Notes: generated from the sequence alone by a model not told the origin. A DNA stretch of 64,000 bases from Proteobacteria bacterium CG1_02_64_396 (GCA_001872725.1 MNWR01000029.1:29822-93821), one strand, 5' to 3'. Shown: positions 1 to 8,698, counted from the stretch's first letter. Numbers and translations: made by a program.

Positions 1-37
1 CGCTTTCAAAACCGGTCGTTGACGTTCCTGGTTTTGG

Positions 38-85
38 CGGTCCATCCGTGGGTCGCAAGGGTGCGCCGAATCAATCGGCGCTTGT
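38..85. repeat. Dispersed hairpin repeat, copy 1
   Basis: A 7-bp stem (63-69 with 75-81, loop ATCAA) is preceded by a GGTCCATCCGTGGGTCGC motif. The same arrangement, a 'CCATCCTTGGGTCGC'-like block next to a GCGC...GCGC hairpin around ATTCAATC, recurs at 31098-31150 and inverted at 55192-55239. The first 145 bases hold no gene I can support. Confidence 0.5.
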
Positions 86-145
86 CTCAACACTGCTGGG
101 GGGGTGATGTGCCCCGGTCGAGCCGGGTTCACCCCCCCTGGTCGC

Positions 146-1288
146 TTACCGCCCCACGACCGGAAAAACGATCTCCGGTGCGGGTTTGGCCGCCGGTTGG
201 GGGGCCGGGGCGTTGTAGGGATCGGGGGCGGGGCGGGTGTAGGAGACGACCCCGACGGTCTCGTCGTCGTACAGGTTGACCACCGTGAAACCGAAGTAGG
301 GTCCACCCTCGGGATTCCAATCCCCTTCGAGCTCGCTGCCGCCGTTCCCGGCGATCACCTGAGTGACGTTGTGTTTGGGGCCGATCTTGTCGGTGTAGAG
401 CCACTCGTGGGCGTGGGCGCAGAAGTAGCCCGCGAATTTCGGGGTGTCGCCAAAGAGCTTGAGCAGCGCATCGCCCAAGGTATGGGGGGCGGTGTTGTAG
501 ACGATGTCGTGGGGACCGGGGTTGTTGAGCACCAGCGGTTTGTGGGCCAAGACCACGATCCGCTTGATCTTCCGATTCTTCGAGGCTTTGGCGAAATCTC
601 GCTCCACCCAGTGCAGCGGCGCCCAACTCGCCACCGTCTTATCGGCAAGCAGGGGATTGGCCACCGTTGAGAGGGAGTCGGTGTTCAGAACCACGTAGTG
701 CACACCGCTCTTCAGGTCGTCAAAGGAGTAGGTCTGGGTTTGGTTGTTGTCCTCGGCCAGTAGGTCGCGTTGCAGTGCTTTGGGGCCGGAGGGACCGTTG
801 CTGGCTTTGGCCAGATGGTTGGCCGCCAGCCAGGCGACCCAGGCCGAAAGGTTGGCCGAGTCGGGGTATTCGACGTAATTGCCGGGGCTGACCTCTTGCG
901 AGGCGTCGGCCTCGTGGTTGCCCGGCAGGGGGACCAGCTCGATGTGGCTGTCGGCGAAGTGGCTTTGATCCACCAGGGTTTTCCAGGCGTTGAGCTCGGC
1001 GGCGGCGGTTTGGCCGTTGTCGGGCTGCATCCCCAGCACCAAATCCCCCACGAAAAAGAAATAGTCGGGCTTCACCGGCAGCGTCTGAATGTCGGCCAGG
1101 GTCTGCTGCAACTGCGCCACGTTGGCGGTGCTGGGGGCGGGATCGGTCACCCCGAAACCGACCCGGTTGCAGCCGATGTAGGCAAAGCTGGCCAGCAGCT
1201 CGCGCGCATCGGCGGTGAGGGGGGGCATCCAGGCGGACAGGGCGACGCAGGCGAGCAGCAGCGGACGGAAACAGTGGTTGCGCTTCAT
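146..1288 (-). CDS. Secreted metallophosphoesterase, calcineurin-like
   Basis: This 380-residue protein is predicted to hydrolyse phosphoesters outside the cytoplasm. The N-terminus is a signal peptide (KR, then a hydrophobic run LLLACVALSAWM). Metal-site motifs of the calcineurin-like fold follow in order: VGDLVLG (~75), PGNHEAD (~115), LAHKPL (~255) and CAHAHEW (~285). The usual first DxH motif is replaced by YIGCNRVG, so the site is atypical and the substrate cannot be named. The start is set by AAGGAGTC eight bases before ATG 1288; the open frame continues upstream, but that part overlaps the regulator gene and has no signal peptide. It lies downstream of the sigma-54 activator gene on the same strand. 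Confidence 0.85.
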   Translation of the reverse strand: MKRNHCFRPLLLACVALSAWMPPLTADARELLASFAYIGCNRVGFGVTDPAPSTANVAQLQQTLADIQTLPVKPDYFFFVGDLVLGMQPDNGQTAAAELNAWKTLVDQSHFADSHIELVPLPGNHEADASQEVSPGNYVEYPDSANLSAWVAWLAANHLAKASNGPSGPKALQRDLLAEDNNQTQTYSFDDLKSGVHYVVLNTDSLSTVANPLLADKTVASWAPLHWVERDFAKASKNRKIKRIVVLAHKPLVLNNPGPHDIVYNTAPHTLGDALLKLFGDTPKFAGYFCAHAHEWLYTDKIGPKHNVTQVIAGNGGSELEGDWNPEGGPYFGFTVVNLYDDETVGVVSYTRPAPDPYNAPAPQPAAKPAPEIVFPVVGR

Positions 1289-1368
1289 GACGTGGACTCC
1301 TTGATCGATGGTGATGGGCCGTGTTGTTGTGGGTCGTTTCGAGCGGCAGCAGGAGCGATCCACCCGGT

Positions 1369-2730
1369 TTAATCCTTCCCGAAATTCCCCCGGTCGATCC
1401 CGTATTTTTTGAGCAGTTTTCCGAAGGCCCGCCGCTCTTTGCCGGCCAGGCGGGCCGCCTCGGAGACGTTGCCGTCGGTGGTGCGCAGCATCTCTTGCAG
1501 GTAGCTGCGCTCGAAGGCCTCCATCGCCTCGCTCTTGGCCTCGTTGAAATTGCGCTGGGCGCTCGACGCCTTGGCGCGGGGGGTGTCCGAGGCGGGGGTC
1601 AGGTGGAGGGGGTCCCCCTTGACGGTGGGGATGCAGATGCTGCGTCCGGTCGAGAGCACGAAAATCCGGTGCAGGTAGTTTTCGAGCTCCCGGACGTTGC
1701 CGGGCCAGGGGTAGTGGTTCATCCACTCCAGGGTGATGGGGTGCAGCTTTTTTTCGGGGCAGCGGTAGCGCTGGCTGAATTGCCGCAAAAAGTGTTCGGC
1801 CAACAGCGCAACGTCGCCGGGGCGCTCGCGCAGCGGCGGAATCTGAATATGCAGGATGTGCAGCCGGTAGTAGAGGTCCTCGCGAAAACGACCCTCGGCA
1901 ACCAGCACCTCAAGGTCGCGGTTGGTGGCGCTGACCACCCGCACATCGCTGCGCAGGGTGCTGGTGCCTCCCAGGGGACGGTATTCCCGGTCCTGCAAAA
2001 AGCGCAGCAGCGCCCCCTGCCCCTTGGGGGTCAGGCTGTCGACCTCGTCCAGAAACAAAGTCCCCCCCGAGGCCTGGGCCACCAAGCCGGGATGGGCCTG
2101 CTTGGCGTCGGTGAAGGCCCCCTTTTCGTAACCGAAGAGCTCGGCCAGCAGCAGATCGTCGTTCAAGGCGCAGCAGTTGACCGGAACAAAGGGGCGGTCG
2201 CAGCGGGCGCCGGTGTAGTGAATCCCCCGCGCCACCATCTCTTTACCGGTGCCGGTTTCGCCCCGCAGCAGCACCGGGGTGTCGTATCCGGCGAAGGTCG
2301 CCACCACCTTGAGCATCCGCCGAATCGGGGGCGAATCGCCCAGGATGTTCAGGCTGAGCATCTCCTGAACGGCGGGGGAGGGGTCATGGGGATGGTCGTC
2401 GGTGAGGTGGTCGATCAGGGTGTCGTCGTCGAACGGGGCGACCAATACCCGGTTGCAACGGCGTAGCAGATCGGGGTGTTCGAGGAGGGAGGGGTCGAAG
2501 GTGACCAGCAGCTCAAAGGCGTGATCGTTGTGCAGCAGGTCGGCCAAGTGTGGGGTTTGGCCGCGACCGACCAACAGGACTGGGGTACGGCCCGAGGTCG
2601 AGGTTGGTGGGCTTCCTGGGGCGTGCAGCGTGGGATCGGGAAGCTGCCAGGAGCGGCATAGCCCCAGCAGATGCTGGATTTCCCGATCATTTGCAATGGC
2701 GACTAAAGCGAGCTTCCGATTGCGATCCAT
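1369..2730 (-). CDS. Sigma-54-dependent transcriptional activator (NtrC/EBP family)
   Basis: This 453-residue enhancer-binding protein should remodel the sigma-54 RNA polymerase closed complex. Residues ~1-115 are receiver-like but lack an obvious phospho-acceptor aspartate. The AAA+ domain follows: GETGTGKE Walker A (~157), GAFTDA loop (~200), GGTLFLDEVD Walker B (~220), an arginine-rich ATNRDLEVL segment and the LRERPGDV sensor region. The C-terminus (~405-445) is a Fis-type helix-turn-helix. The sigma-54 contact loop reads GAFTDA where most members have GAFTGA. Start ATG is preceded by AGAGGA six bases upstream. Its targets are unknown; the neighbouring phosphoesterase or binding-protein gene are candidates. 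Confidence 0.92.
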   Translation of the reverse strand: MDRNRKLALVAIANDREIQHLLGLCRSWQLPDPTLHAPGSPPTSTSGRTPVLLVGRGQTPHLADLLHNDHAFELLVTFDPSLLEHPDLLRRCNRVLVAPFDDDTLIDHLTDDHPHDPSPAVQEMLSLNILGDSPPIRRMLKVVATFAGYDTPVLLRGETGTGKEMVARGIHYTGARCDRPFVPVNCCALNDDLLLAELFGYEKGAFTDAKQAHPGLVAQASGGTLFLDEVDSLTPKGQGALLRFLQDREYRPLGGTSTLRSDVRVVSATNRDLEVLVAEGRFREDLYYRLHILHIQIPPLRERPGDVALLAEHFLRQFSQRYRCPEKKLHPITLEWMNHYPWPGNVRELENYLHRIFVLSTGRSICIPTVKGDPLHLTPASDTPRAKASSAQRNFNEAKSEAMEAFERSYLQEMLRTTDGNVSEAARLAGKERRAFGKLLKKYGIDRGNFGKD

Positions 2731-2798
2731 GTCGTGTCCTCTGGTGATGAACCAATGGGCGACGGACCTTGAGGGTTGCAGCTTTAAAAATCAAGCCC

Positions 2799-2818
2799 TT
2801 AGAGCAATAAGCTCTTAA
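2799..2818. promoter_or_regulatory. Small inverted repeat upstream of the sigma-54 activator
   Basis: AGAGC (2801-2805) and GCTCT (2811-2815) flank AATAA inside an AT-rich patch that stands out from its GC-rich surroundings. It sits about 70 bases upstream of the activator start and 20 bases past the stop of the binding-protein gene. It could be a promoter/operator of the activator gene or a weak terminator; the arms are too short to decide. Confidence 0.25.
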
Positions 2819-2838
2819 ACGACCTTATTTATGCTTAT

Positions 2839-4113
2839 TTAACGAGGGTTCGCGGTCCAGGCCGGGAAGGGGTAGACGGTGCCAGCCGTGGCGACCGAGG
2901 CGGGCCAGACGGTTTTCCAGGTGCCGTTCTGCACCTGAATCATGATGCTGCTGCCCAGGGTGTTCTGCCCGGCGATGTCGAAGCTGATGCCCGCCCACGG
3001 CATGATGAGTTGACTGGCGGGCAGGTTGGTGGCGCTCAGGGCGGCCAAAACCGGGGAGGCGTTGCTGGTTCCGGCCCGGTTGATGGCGTCCAACAGGGTC
3101 ATGGCGCCGGTGAAGGCGCGGGCCGAGGCGTCGTCCAGATCGCTGCCGGTATTGGCCTTGTACAGGGTGTTGACCGAGGCGGCCAGGGTGTTGCTATGGG
3201 TCAGATCGAGGTTCCAGGTGGCGCGGCTAACGATCTTTTCGGCGTTGACTCCCAGGTTGTTCAGAAATAGGGGATCGGTAAATCCGGCGTCCATGCCGAC
3301 GATCATTTTGGGAACGATGTTGGCGGTTTTGTAGGCCTGAATCAGCCCGATGGCGTCGCTGGTGTACGAGGCCTGCAAGAGGGTGCGCGGCATGGTCAGC
3401 GCGATCTGGCTCGCCTGGGTGGTAAAGCTGGTGGCGGTGGCGCTGTAGGGGACCGAGCTTGCCACCGTCAGGTAGGTGGTTAGCGCCGTTGAGGTGGCCA
3501 GGGTGTTGATCCCGGTGCCGAAGGTGCCGTTTTCGTAGACGATGGTCAGGCCGTTGTTGGCCGGGCTGATCGGGTGGCCGATGAAGTTCATGTACGAAAA
3601 AAACGCGTTGACGAAGGTGGCATCGCTGGGGGTGGTGCGAAAGAAGGTGGTGTAGCCCTGCTGGGTCAAGTCGGGCGCGGTCGAGTCGGGATTAAGGAAG
3701 GGGATCCCTCGCCCGTTGGCAATCTGGGCCGCCGTTTTGGTGGCGGCGCTGTGGTAACAACCGATCAAGGCGACTGCGCCGGCATTGATGAGCCGCGCCG
3801 CCTCGCTGGCGGCCACGATGGCGTCGCCCTGGGTGTCGCCGAAGATCAACGAAACTTGGGTTCCCCCCAGGTTGGGCAAGCCACTCCCCGACACGGCGGG
3901 CAGGTTCAAGGTCGAGGGGGTGTTGATGAGGTCGGCGGCCAGCTGAATGGCCGCTTTTTCGGCCAGGCCGATGGTGGCCGCTGCGCCGGTCAAAGGTAGG
4001 AGCACCCCGATGACGACGGTGTTGGCGGTCGAGCCCGCCCCTGCACCGGTTTGGTTCCCACACCCCCCCAACATCAACATCAGGGCTAAGCCCCCCGCCA
4101 GCCACAACCTCAT
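2839..4113 (-). CDS. Branched-chain amino acid ABC transporter-type substrate-binding lipoprotein
   Basis: A 424-residue periplasmic binding protein of the LivJ/LivK (Peripla_BP_6) type. Residues 1-18 are a lipoprotein signal ending in the lipobox LGGC (Cys18 would be lipidated). The mature part opens with VVIGVLLPLTGAAATIG and contains GDTQGDAIVAASEAARLI and GCYHSAATKTAAQI, both typical of the ligand cleft. No permease or ATPase genes are adjacent, so it is an orphan in this window and its ligand is unknown. It begins 22 bases after the pyrD stop on the same strand, so it may be the last gene of the pyrimidine operon. A function as a sensor-associated binding protein is equally possible. Confidence 0.85.
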   Translation of the reverse strand: MRLWLAGGLALMLMLGGCGNQTGAGAGSTANTVVIGVLLPLTGAAATIGLAEKAAIQLAADLINTPSTLNLPAVSGSGLPNLGGTQVSLIFGDTQGDAIVAASEAARLINAGAVALIGCYHSAATKTAAQIANGRGIPFLNPDSTAPDLTQQGYTTFFRTTPSDATFVNAFFSYMNFIGHPISPANNGLTIVYENGTFGTGINTLATSTALTTYLTVASSVPYSATATSFTTQASQIALTMPRTLLQASYTSDAIGLIQAYKTANIVPKMIVGMDAGFTDPLFLNNLGVNAEKIVSRATWNLDLTHSNTLAASVNTLYKANTGSDLDDASARAFTGAMTLLDAINRAGTSNASPVLAALSATNLPASQLIMPWAGISFDIAGQNTLGSSIMIQVQNGTWKTVWPASVATAGTVYPFPAWTANPR

Positions 4114-4135
4114 CGTCCCTCCCCGTGCATTGTGA

Positions 4136-5125
4136 TTACCGGCAGCAGCTCGCCGCCGGTTTACTCCCAGGCCATTGCAACGTTCCGATCAACTCCTGCC
4201 ACGCCACCCCCTCGTTTGCCAGCAATCCCTGGATCTCCTGCGGGATACGGGCGACCCCAAGCGGATCGTAAAACAGGGCGGTACCGATCCCCACCGTGGT
4301 GCTCCCAGCCACCGCGAATTCAAGAGCGTCTTCGGCAGACGCAATCCCCCCCTGCCCCATGATCGGCACATTCGGCCCCACCGCCTGGCGGACCTGATGC
4401 ACCTTGAGCAGCGCCACCGGCTTGATGGCGGGGCCGGAGAGCCCCCCCTGGCCGGGGCCGAGGATTGGTTTGCGTTTGCGCCAGTCGAGCGCCATCCCCA
4501 TCAGGGTGTTGATGACCGACAGCCCGTCGGAGCCCCCCTCGACCGCGACCCGGGCCATGAGTCCGATGTCGGTGACATTGGGGGAAAGCTTGGTAATCAG
4601 CGGTTTGCTCGTGGCGCTGCGCACCGCTTGCACCACCGCCCCGAGCACCTCGGGATCGGCCCCGAAGGCGGCCCCCCCCTCCTTGACGTTGGGGCACGAG
4701 ACGTTGAGTTCGATGGCGTCGATGGGGGAGTTGTCGAAGATCGCGGCGACCTCACGGTATTCCTCGACCGTGGAGCCGGCGATGTTGGAGATCCAGCGTG
4801 TCCCCCCTTGCGGCAGGGTGGGGAGGATCCGGTCGACCACGTAGCGGGCGCCTGGGTTTTGCAGCCCGATGGTGTTGAGCATGCCGCCGAGGGTCTCGGC
4901 CAGTCGGTGGGGCTTGTTACCCAACCGAGGCTCCAAGGTTGTTCCCTTGAGGACGATGGCGCCGAAGAGATCGTTGGAGAACCCGGCGATGCGGGGGTAT
5001 TCGTGACCGAAGCCGACGCAGCCCGAGAGCAGCACCACCGGGTTGCGCAGGGCGATTCCGGCGAAGGTGACCGGGATGTCGGTAACGATGGGGGCGCTGC
5101 TGGGATTCATGAAGTGATCGCTCAC
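4136..5125 (-). CDS. pyrD: Dihydroorotate dehydrogenase, class 1B catalytic subunit
   Basis: Oxidises dihydroorotate to orotate with FMN in pyrimidine synthesis, passing electrons through PyrK to NAD+. About 329 residues. Visible motifs: NPVVLLSGCVGFGHEY near the N-terminus, KGTTLEPRLGN, the active-site loop ELNVSCPN with the class 1 catalytic cysteine (~135), TKLSPNVTDI, and the FMN-phosphate region GQGGIASAEDALEF / VGIGTALF. The proposed start is GTG 5125. It overlaps the pyrK stop as GTGA and lies five bases after a strong GGAGGGG; an in-frame GTG at 5131 and ATG at 5110 are alternatives. The cysteine base and pyrK coupling separate it from the membrane, quinone-linked class 2 enzyme usual in proteobacteria. 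Confidence 0.95.
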   Translation of the reverse strand: MSDHFMNPSSAPIVTDIPVTFAGIALRNPVVLLSGCVGFGHEYPRIAGFSNDLFGAIVLKGTTLEPRLGNKPHRLAETLGGMLNTIGLQNPGARYVVDRILPTLPQGGTRWISNIAGSTVEEYREVAAIFDNSPIDAIELNVSCPNVKEGGAAFGADPEVLGAVVQAVRSATSKPLITKLSPNVTDIGLMARVAVEGGSDGLSVINTLMGMALDWRKRKPILGPGQGGLSGPAIKPVALLKVHQVRQAVGPNVPIMGQGGIASAEDALEFAVAGSTTVGIGTALFYDPLGVARIPQEIQGLLANEGVAWQELIGTLQWPGSKPAASCCR

Positions 5126-5967
5126 GGGCACCCCTCCCAGTCGATGCTGGCGGCGTCAAAGACCGGGCCGTCGACACAAACCCGCTTCATGGCGGGGCCA
5201 CGTTCGGTATTCAAGGGGATGACACACCCGGCGCACCCCCCGACTCCGCAGGCCATGTGGGCCTCCATCGAGGCATAGCAGGTTAGCCCGAATTCCTGAG
5301 CCACCGACGCCACCGCCCGCATCATCACGGTGGGGCCGCAGGTATACACCGCCGGGCGGTCGGAGCGGGCTGCCAAGTGGGCACGCAGCGGCTCGGTAAT
5401 CAGCCCGGCATGGACCCCGTCCCCCCCCTTCATGCGCGACAGGCGTGAAGGGATGCCGAGTTCTTCCAGCACGCTCAGGCCTAAAGAGACCGAGACACCG
5501 GGGAAATCGAGTTTCGAAAGGTCGGTTTCAAACGAAAACGCCGACTCCTGCCCCATCAGCAGGGTGGTCGCCCCCGCTTGGCCGGTGGCGGCTGCCCGGT
5601 GGGCCAGCCCAATCAAGGGGGCAACCCCGATGCCCCCCCCGACCAGTACGGCGGGGCCGACAATGGGGGGGAAGGGGGCGCCGATGGGGCCGAGCAGATT
5701 GAGTCGCTCGCCGACTCGGCACTGGCCGAGCCGTTTGGAGCCCTTGCCAACCACCTTGTAGAAAAGCTCTAAGGTTCCGGCGACCGGGTCCGCATCTTGA
5801 ATCGAGAAAGGGCGGCGCAGGTCGAGGCCGGGAACGCGGATGTGGACGAAATGACCGGGGATGAAATCGCGGGCGATCTCGGGGCAGCGCAGGGTGAGAA
5901 ACCCGTACCCCTCGGGGGCGGGCTGGGTCTCGATCACCTCGGCCACCGTCTGGCGGATGGCGATCAT
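5122..5967 (-). CDS. pyrK: Dihydroorotate dehydrogenase electron-transfer subunit
   Basis: A 281-residue flavo-iron-sulfur subunit that links PyrD to NAD+. Domain order is a ferredoxin-reductase fold with the FAD motif RPFSIQDAD (~52), an NAD-binding segment VGGGIGVAPLIGLAHRA (~109), PAVYTCGPTVMMRAV (~205), and a C-terminal 2Fe-2S site with cysteines in CGVGGCAGC (~239) and a further one in VCVDGP. The start ATG overlaps the pyrC stop as ATGA and the stop overlaps pyrD as GTGA, so pyrC, pyrK and pyrD are translationally coupled. Confidence 0.95.
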   Translation of the reverse strand: MIAIRQTVAEVIETQPAPEGYGFLTLRCPEIARDFIPGHFVHIRVPGLDLRRPFSIQDADPVAGTLELFYKVVGKGSKRLGQCRVGERLNLLGPIGAPFPPIVGPAVLVGGGIGVAPLIGLAHRAAATGQAGATTLLMGQESAFSFETDLSKLDFPGVSVSLGLSVLEELGIPSRLSRMKGGDGVHAGLITEPLRAHLAARSDRPAVYTCGPTVMMRAVASVAQEFGLTCYASMEAHMACGVGGCAGCVIPLNTERGPAMKRVCVDGPVFDAASIDWEGCP

Positions 5968-7271
5968 GCCGCCCCCTCGGCTTCAAAAGGCTCCACCGAG
6001 TGTTTGAGTTTGCCCCCCACCCAGGTGGCGACAGCGCGCCCCTTGAGGGTCATGCCGTGGAAGGGGGTATTTTGGGATTTGGAGTGGAGCTGGGCGCGAT
6101 CCACCATCCAGTCCTCGGCGGGATCGACCAGCACCATGTCGGCGGGGTCGCCCACATCGAGCCGTCCGACATGGGCGGGCAGGTTCATCAACCGGGCCGG
6201 TTGATGGGTCATCAAGTCGATGGCCTGGTTCAAATCGAGCGCCCCTTGATCGACCAGGGTGAGCACCGCGCTGAGCATGGTTTCGACCCCAACCACGCCG
6301 CGAGCGGCATCCTCCAGAGTGGTGCGTTTGGCGTCGAGTTCGTGGGGGGCGTGGTCGGTCGCAATCGCCTCTAGGGTGCCGTCGCGCAGCCCCTCAAGCA
6401 GGGCGTCGCGGTCGGCGGCGGTGCGCAGCGGCGGATACATCTTGGCGTCGGTGTTGTATCCGGCCAGTGCTTCGTCGGTCAGCAGCAGATAGTGGGGGCA
6501 GGTTTCCCCCGAGACCTTCACCCCATCGGCTTTGGCGCGGCGGATCATCGTGACCCCCCCAGCGGTGGCGACGTGGGCGATGTGCAACCGGGCGCCGGTC
6601 AGGCGGGCAAGCTCGATGTCGCGGGCGATCATCGCATCCTCGGCTGCGTGGGGGATCCCCGGCACCCCGAGGCGGGTGCTCATCCACCCCTCGTTCATAC
6701 ACCCCTTGCCCGATAGGCCGCAGTCCTCTTCGTGCACCACCACCGTGGCGCCGACCCCCTTGGCGTATTCGAGCGCCCGGCGCATCACCCTTGAGGAGGC
6801 AATCGGATAGCCGTCGTCGGTGAAACAAACCGCCCCCCCCGCCAGCTCGTCGGCCATTTCGGTCAGCTCTTCACCCTTGAGTCCCCGGGTGATGCCGCCT
6901 GCGGGGAAGACCCGGCAGTGGGCGGTGAATTTGGCCCGCTCCAGCAGCCACTCGACCATGGCTCGGGTGTCGATGGCCGGATCGGTGTTGGGCATGGTGA
7001 CCACCGAGGTCACCCCCCCGGCGACGGCGGAGCGGGTCCCCGAGGCGAGCGTCTCTTTGTATTCCTGCCCCGGCTCGCGGAAGTGAACATGGATGTCGAC
7101 CAGCCCCGGCAGCAGCCACTTGCCGCTGCCGTCCAGGGTCAGATCGGGGGTAAATCCGGCGGGTATCTCGCCCCGGGCCAGCACGACGCCATCCTCGACC
7201 GCCAGGTCGGTGACGCCATCCCAGCCGGTGGCCGGATCGATCAGACGGACCGCTTGAATCAAAAGCCGCAT
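5964..7271 (-). CDS. pyrC: Dihydroorotase, class I
   Basis: Catalyses cyclisation of carbamoyl-aspartate to dihydroorotate. The 435-residue protein has the amidohydrolase metal motif DIHVHFREPG (~60-69), GGITRGLKGEELTEM, a lysine-region VHEEDCGLSGKGCMNEG, HIAHVATAGG (~235), GETCPHYLLLTD and the catalytic ATDHAPHELDAK (~308). It ends with LKGRAVATWVGGK. Length and motif order are normal for an active class I enzyme, unlike the inactive PyrC paralogues that lose the histidines. It is the first gene of the pyrCKD operon; GAGG lies eight bases before ATG. Confidence 0.95.
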   Translation of the reverse strand: MRLLIQAVRLIDPATGWDGVTDLAVEDGVVLARGEIPAGFTPDLTLDGSGKWLLPGLVDIHVHFREPGQEYKETLASGTRSAVAGGVTSVVTMPNTDPAIDTRAMVEWLLERAKFTAHCRVFPAGGITRGLKGEELTEMADELAGGAVCFTDDGYPIASSRVMRRALEYAKGVGATVVVHEEDCGLSGKGCMNEGWMSTRLGVPGIPHAAEDAMIARDIELARLTGARLHIAHVATAGGVTMIRRAKADGVKVSGETCPHYLLLTDEALAGYNTDAKMYPPLRTAADRDALLEGLRDGTLEAIATDHAPHELDAKRTTLEDAARGVVGVETMLSAVLTLVDQGALDLNQAIDLMTHQPARLMNLPAHVGRLDVGDPADMVLVDPAEDWMVDRAQLHSKSQNTPFHGMTLKGRAVATWVGGKLKHSVEPFEAEGAA

Positions 7272-7572
7272 GCGGATTGCCTCGGAGGGTCAAGGGGGCG
7301 GGGGCAAGGGGTTGCGTGGTTGGATCATGCCATATTGCTCGCCTTGGTTGAATGGAGGGGGGTTGACCCTTACCATCCGCTCAGAATTCCTAGGGAAGCG
7401 CTGTTTTTGCGGTGCTTCCGGCAGCATCGGAGCAGGCTGCCAAAACCGAGCGCATGAGCGACCGGTTTTGCAGGCGCAGCCAAAACGACGTTTTTGGCGA
7501 AGCGTCGCCGAACAAGGCAGGAGCCTGGTTCGGCGTTTCCTGGATCCGCCTCGTTTGGAGCCCCTTTTCCCC
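7272..7572. repeat. Gene-free divergent region with hairpins upstream of ispB
   Basis: This 301-base gap separates pyrC (minus) from ispB (plus) and must hold both promoters. Two inverted repeats are visible. One is an imperfect stem around 7396-7422 (GGAAGCGC paired to GTGCTTCC). The other is a near-perfect 13-bp stem 7506-7518 / 7523-7535 with loop AGGA and one mismatch, ending 37 bases before the ispB start. Neither is followed by a T-run, so a simple terminator is unlikely. Confidence 0.5.
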
Positions 7573-8547
7573 ATGCCGATTCAAGCCCTGCGCGACCTTG
7601 TCCGCGACGAGATGAATGCGGTCGACGCCGTCATCCTTGAGCAGATGCGCTCCGACGTGCCGCTCATCCCCCTATTGGGGCAGTACATTGTGCAAGGCGG
7701 CGGTAAGCGGTTGCGCCCTCTGCTCTTGGTGGCGATGGCGCGGATGCTGGGTTATCGCGGCGAACGCGATTTGGCGTTGGCGGCGGTGGTCGAGTTCATC
7801 CATACCGCAACCTTGCTGCACGACGACGTGGTGGATGAATCGAATCTGCGCCGGGGCCGTGACACCGCCAACGCGGTGTGGGGCAATCAAGCTTCGGTGC
7901 TGGTGGGCGATTTTCTCTTCTCACGCGCCTTCGAGATGATGGTGGGCGACGGCGACATCCGGGTCTTGCAGATCCTCTCCACCGCCTCGCGCACCCTGGC
8001 CGAGGGGGAGGTGCTCCAGTTGGCCAAGACCGGCGACCTGGAGACCACTGAGGAGGACTACAACGAGGTGATCCGCTGCAAAACCGCCGCCCTGTTCGAC
8101 GGCGCCGCTCGGGTCGGGGCAGTGGTGGCTGGGGTTGATTCGGCCATCGAAGAGGCGGCCGCCGCTTTTGGCAGCCACATCGGCTATGCCTTCCAGTTGG
8201 TGGACGATGCACTTGATTGTGTGGCCAGCGCCGCCGAGATGGGCAAGAGCCCCGGCGACGATATCCGCGACGGCAAGATGACCCTGCCGGTGATCCACGC
8301 CTTGCAGTATATGGACGCGGTCGCAGTGGACCGTTTGGGTGAGATCATGACCAAGGAGACCCCGAGCGACGAGGATGTACATTGGGCGCTTTCAGCCGTT
8401 GAGTCTTGCGGGGGCGTTGCCTATACTCTCGCCCGCGCCGGGGGGTACGTGGATTTGGCGCTCGAAGCTCTGGTGCAATTGCCGCCCTCGCCCATCAGGG
8501 ACCAGCTCGAAGAGGTCGCCCGTTTCACGCTGACCCGCCGGTCCTGA
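7573..8547 (+). CDS. ispB: Polyprenyl (octaprenyl) diphosphate synthase
   Basis: A 324-residue trans-prenyltransferase that elongates farnesyl diphosphate with isopentenyl diphosphate to make the quinone side chain. Motifs: GGGKRLRPLLL (~44), the first aspartate-rich motif LLHDDVVDESNLRRG (~78), KTAALFDGAARVGA, and the second aspartate-rich motif FQLVDDALDC (~208), followed by GKSPGDDIRDGKMTLPVI. The start chosen (MPIQALRDLV) aligns with the normal family N-terminus; the frame is open further upstream but would read through the hairpin-bearing leader. The chain length (octaprenyl or other) cannot be read from sequence alone. Confidence 0.93.
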   Translation: MPIQALRDLVRDEMNAVDAVILEQMRSDVPLIPLLGQYIVQGGGKRLRPLLLVAMARMLGYRGERDLALAAVVEFIHTATLLHDDVVDESNLRRGRDTANAVWGNQASVLVGDFLFSRAFEMMVGDGDIRVLQILSTASRTLAEGEVLQLAKTGDLETTEEDYNEVIRCKTAALFDGAARVGAVVAGVDSAIEEAAAAFGSHIGYAFQLVDDALDCVASAAEMGKSPGDDIRDGKMTLPVIHALQYMDAVAVDRLGEIMTKETPSDEDVHWALSAVESCGGVAYTLARAGGYVDLALEALVQLPPSPIRDQLEEVARFTLTRRS

Positions 8548-8584
8548 CTCAGGCTGGATCCCACGCAAAATTCGGTTTTCCTGT

Positions 8585-8661
8585 CGGGGTGTAGCTCAGC
8601 CTGGTAGAGCACTACGTTCGGGACGTAGGAGCCGGAGGTTCAAATCCTCTCACCCCGACCA
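8585..8661 (+). tRNA. tRNA-Pro (CGG anticodon)
   Basis: A complete 77-base cloverleaf. The acceptor stem CGGGGTG pairs with CACCCCG and is followed by ACCA, so the CCA end is encoded. The anticodon arm is CTACG-TTCGGGA-CGTAG, giving anticodon CGG. The T-arm carries GGTTCAAATCC. It starts 37 bases after ispB. Confidence 0.97.
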
Positions 8662-8698
8662 CCATTGTTGTAGGCCGGCTTCTTTAAGTCGGCACCAA

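Noticed and set aside
1288..1726. N-terminal extension of the phosphoesterase to 526 residues
   Set aside because: It would overlap the activator gene, remove the signal peptide from the N-terminus and ignore a good ribosome site at 1288.
4084..4135. Separate promoter between pyrD and the binding-lipoprotein gene
   Set aside because: Only 22 bases separate them and no promoter pattern is visible; shared transcription is simpler.
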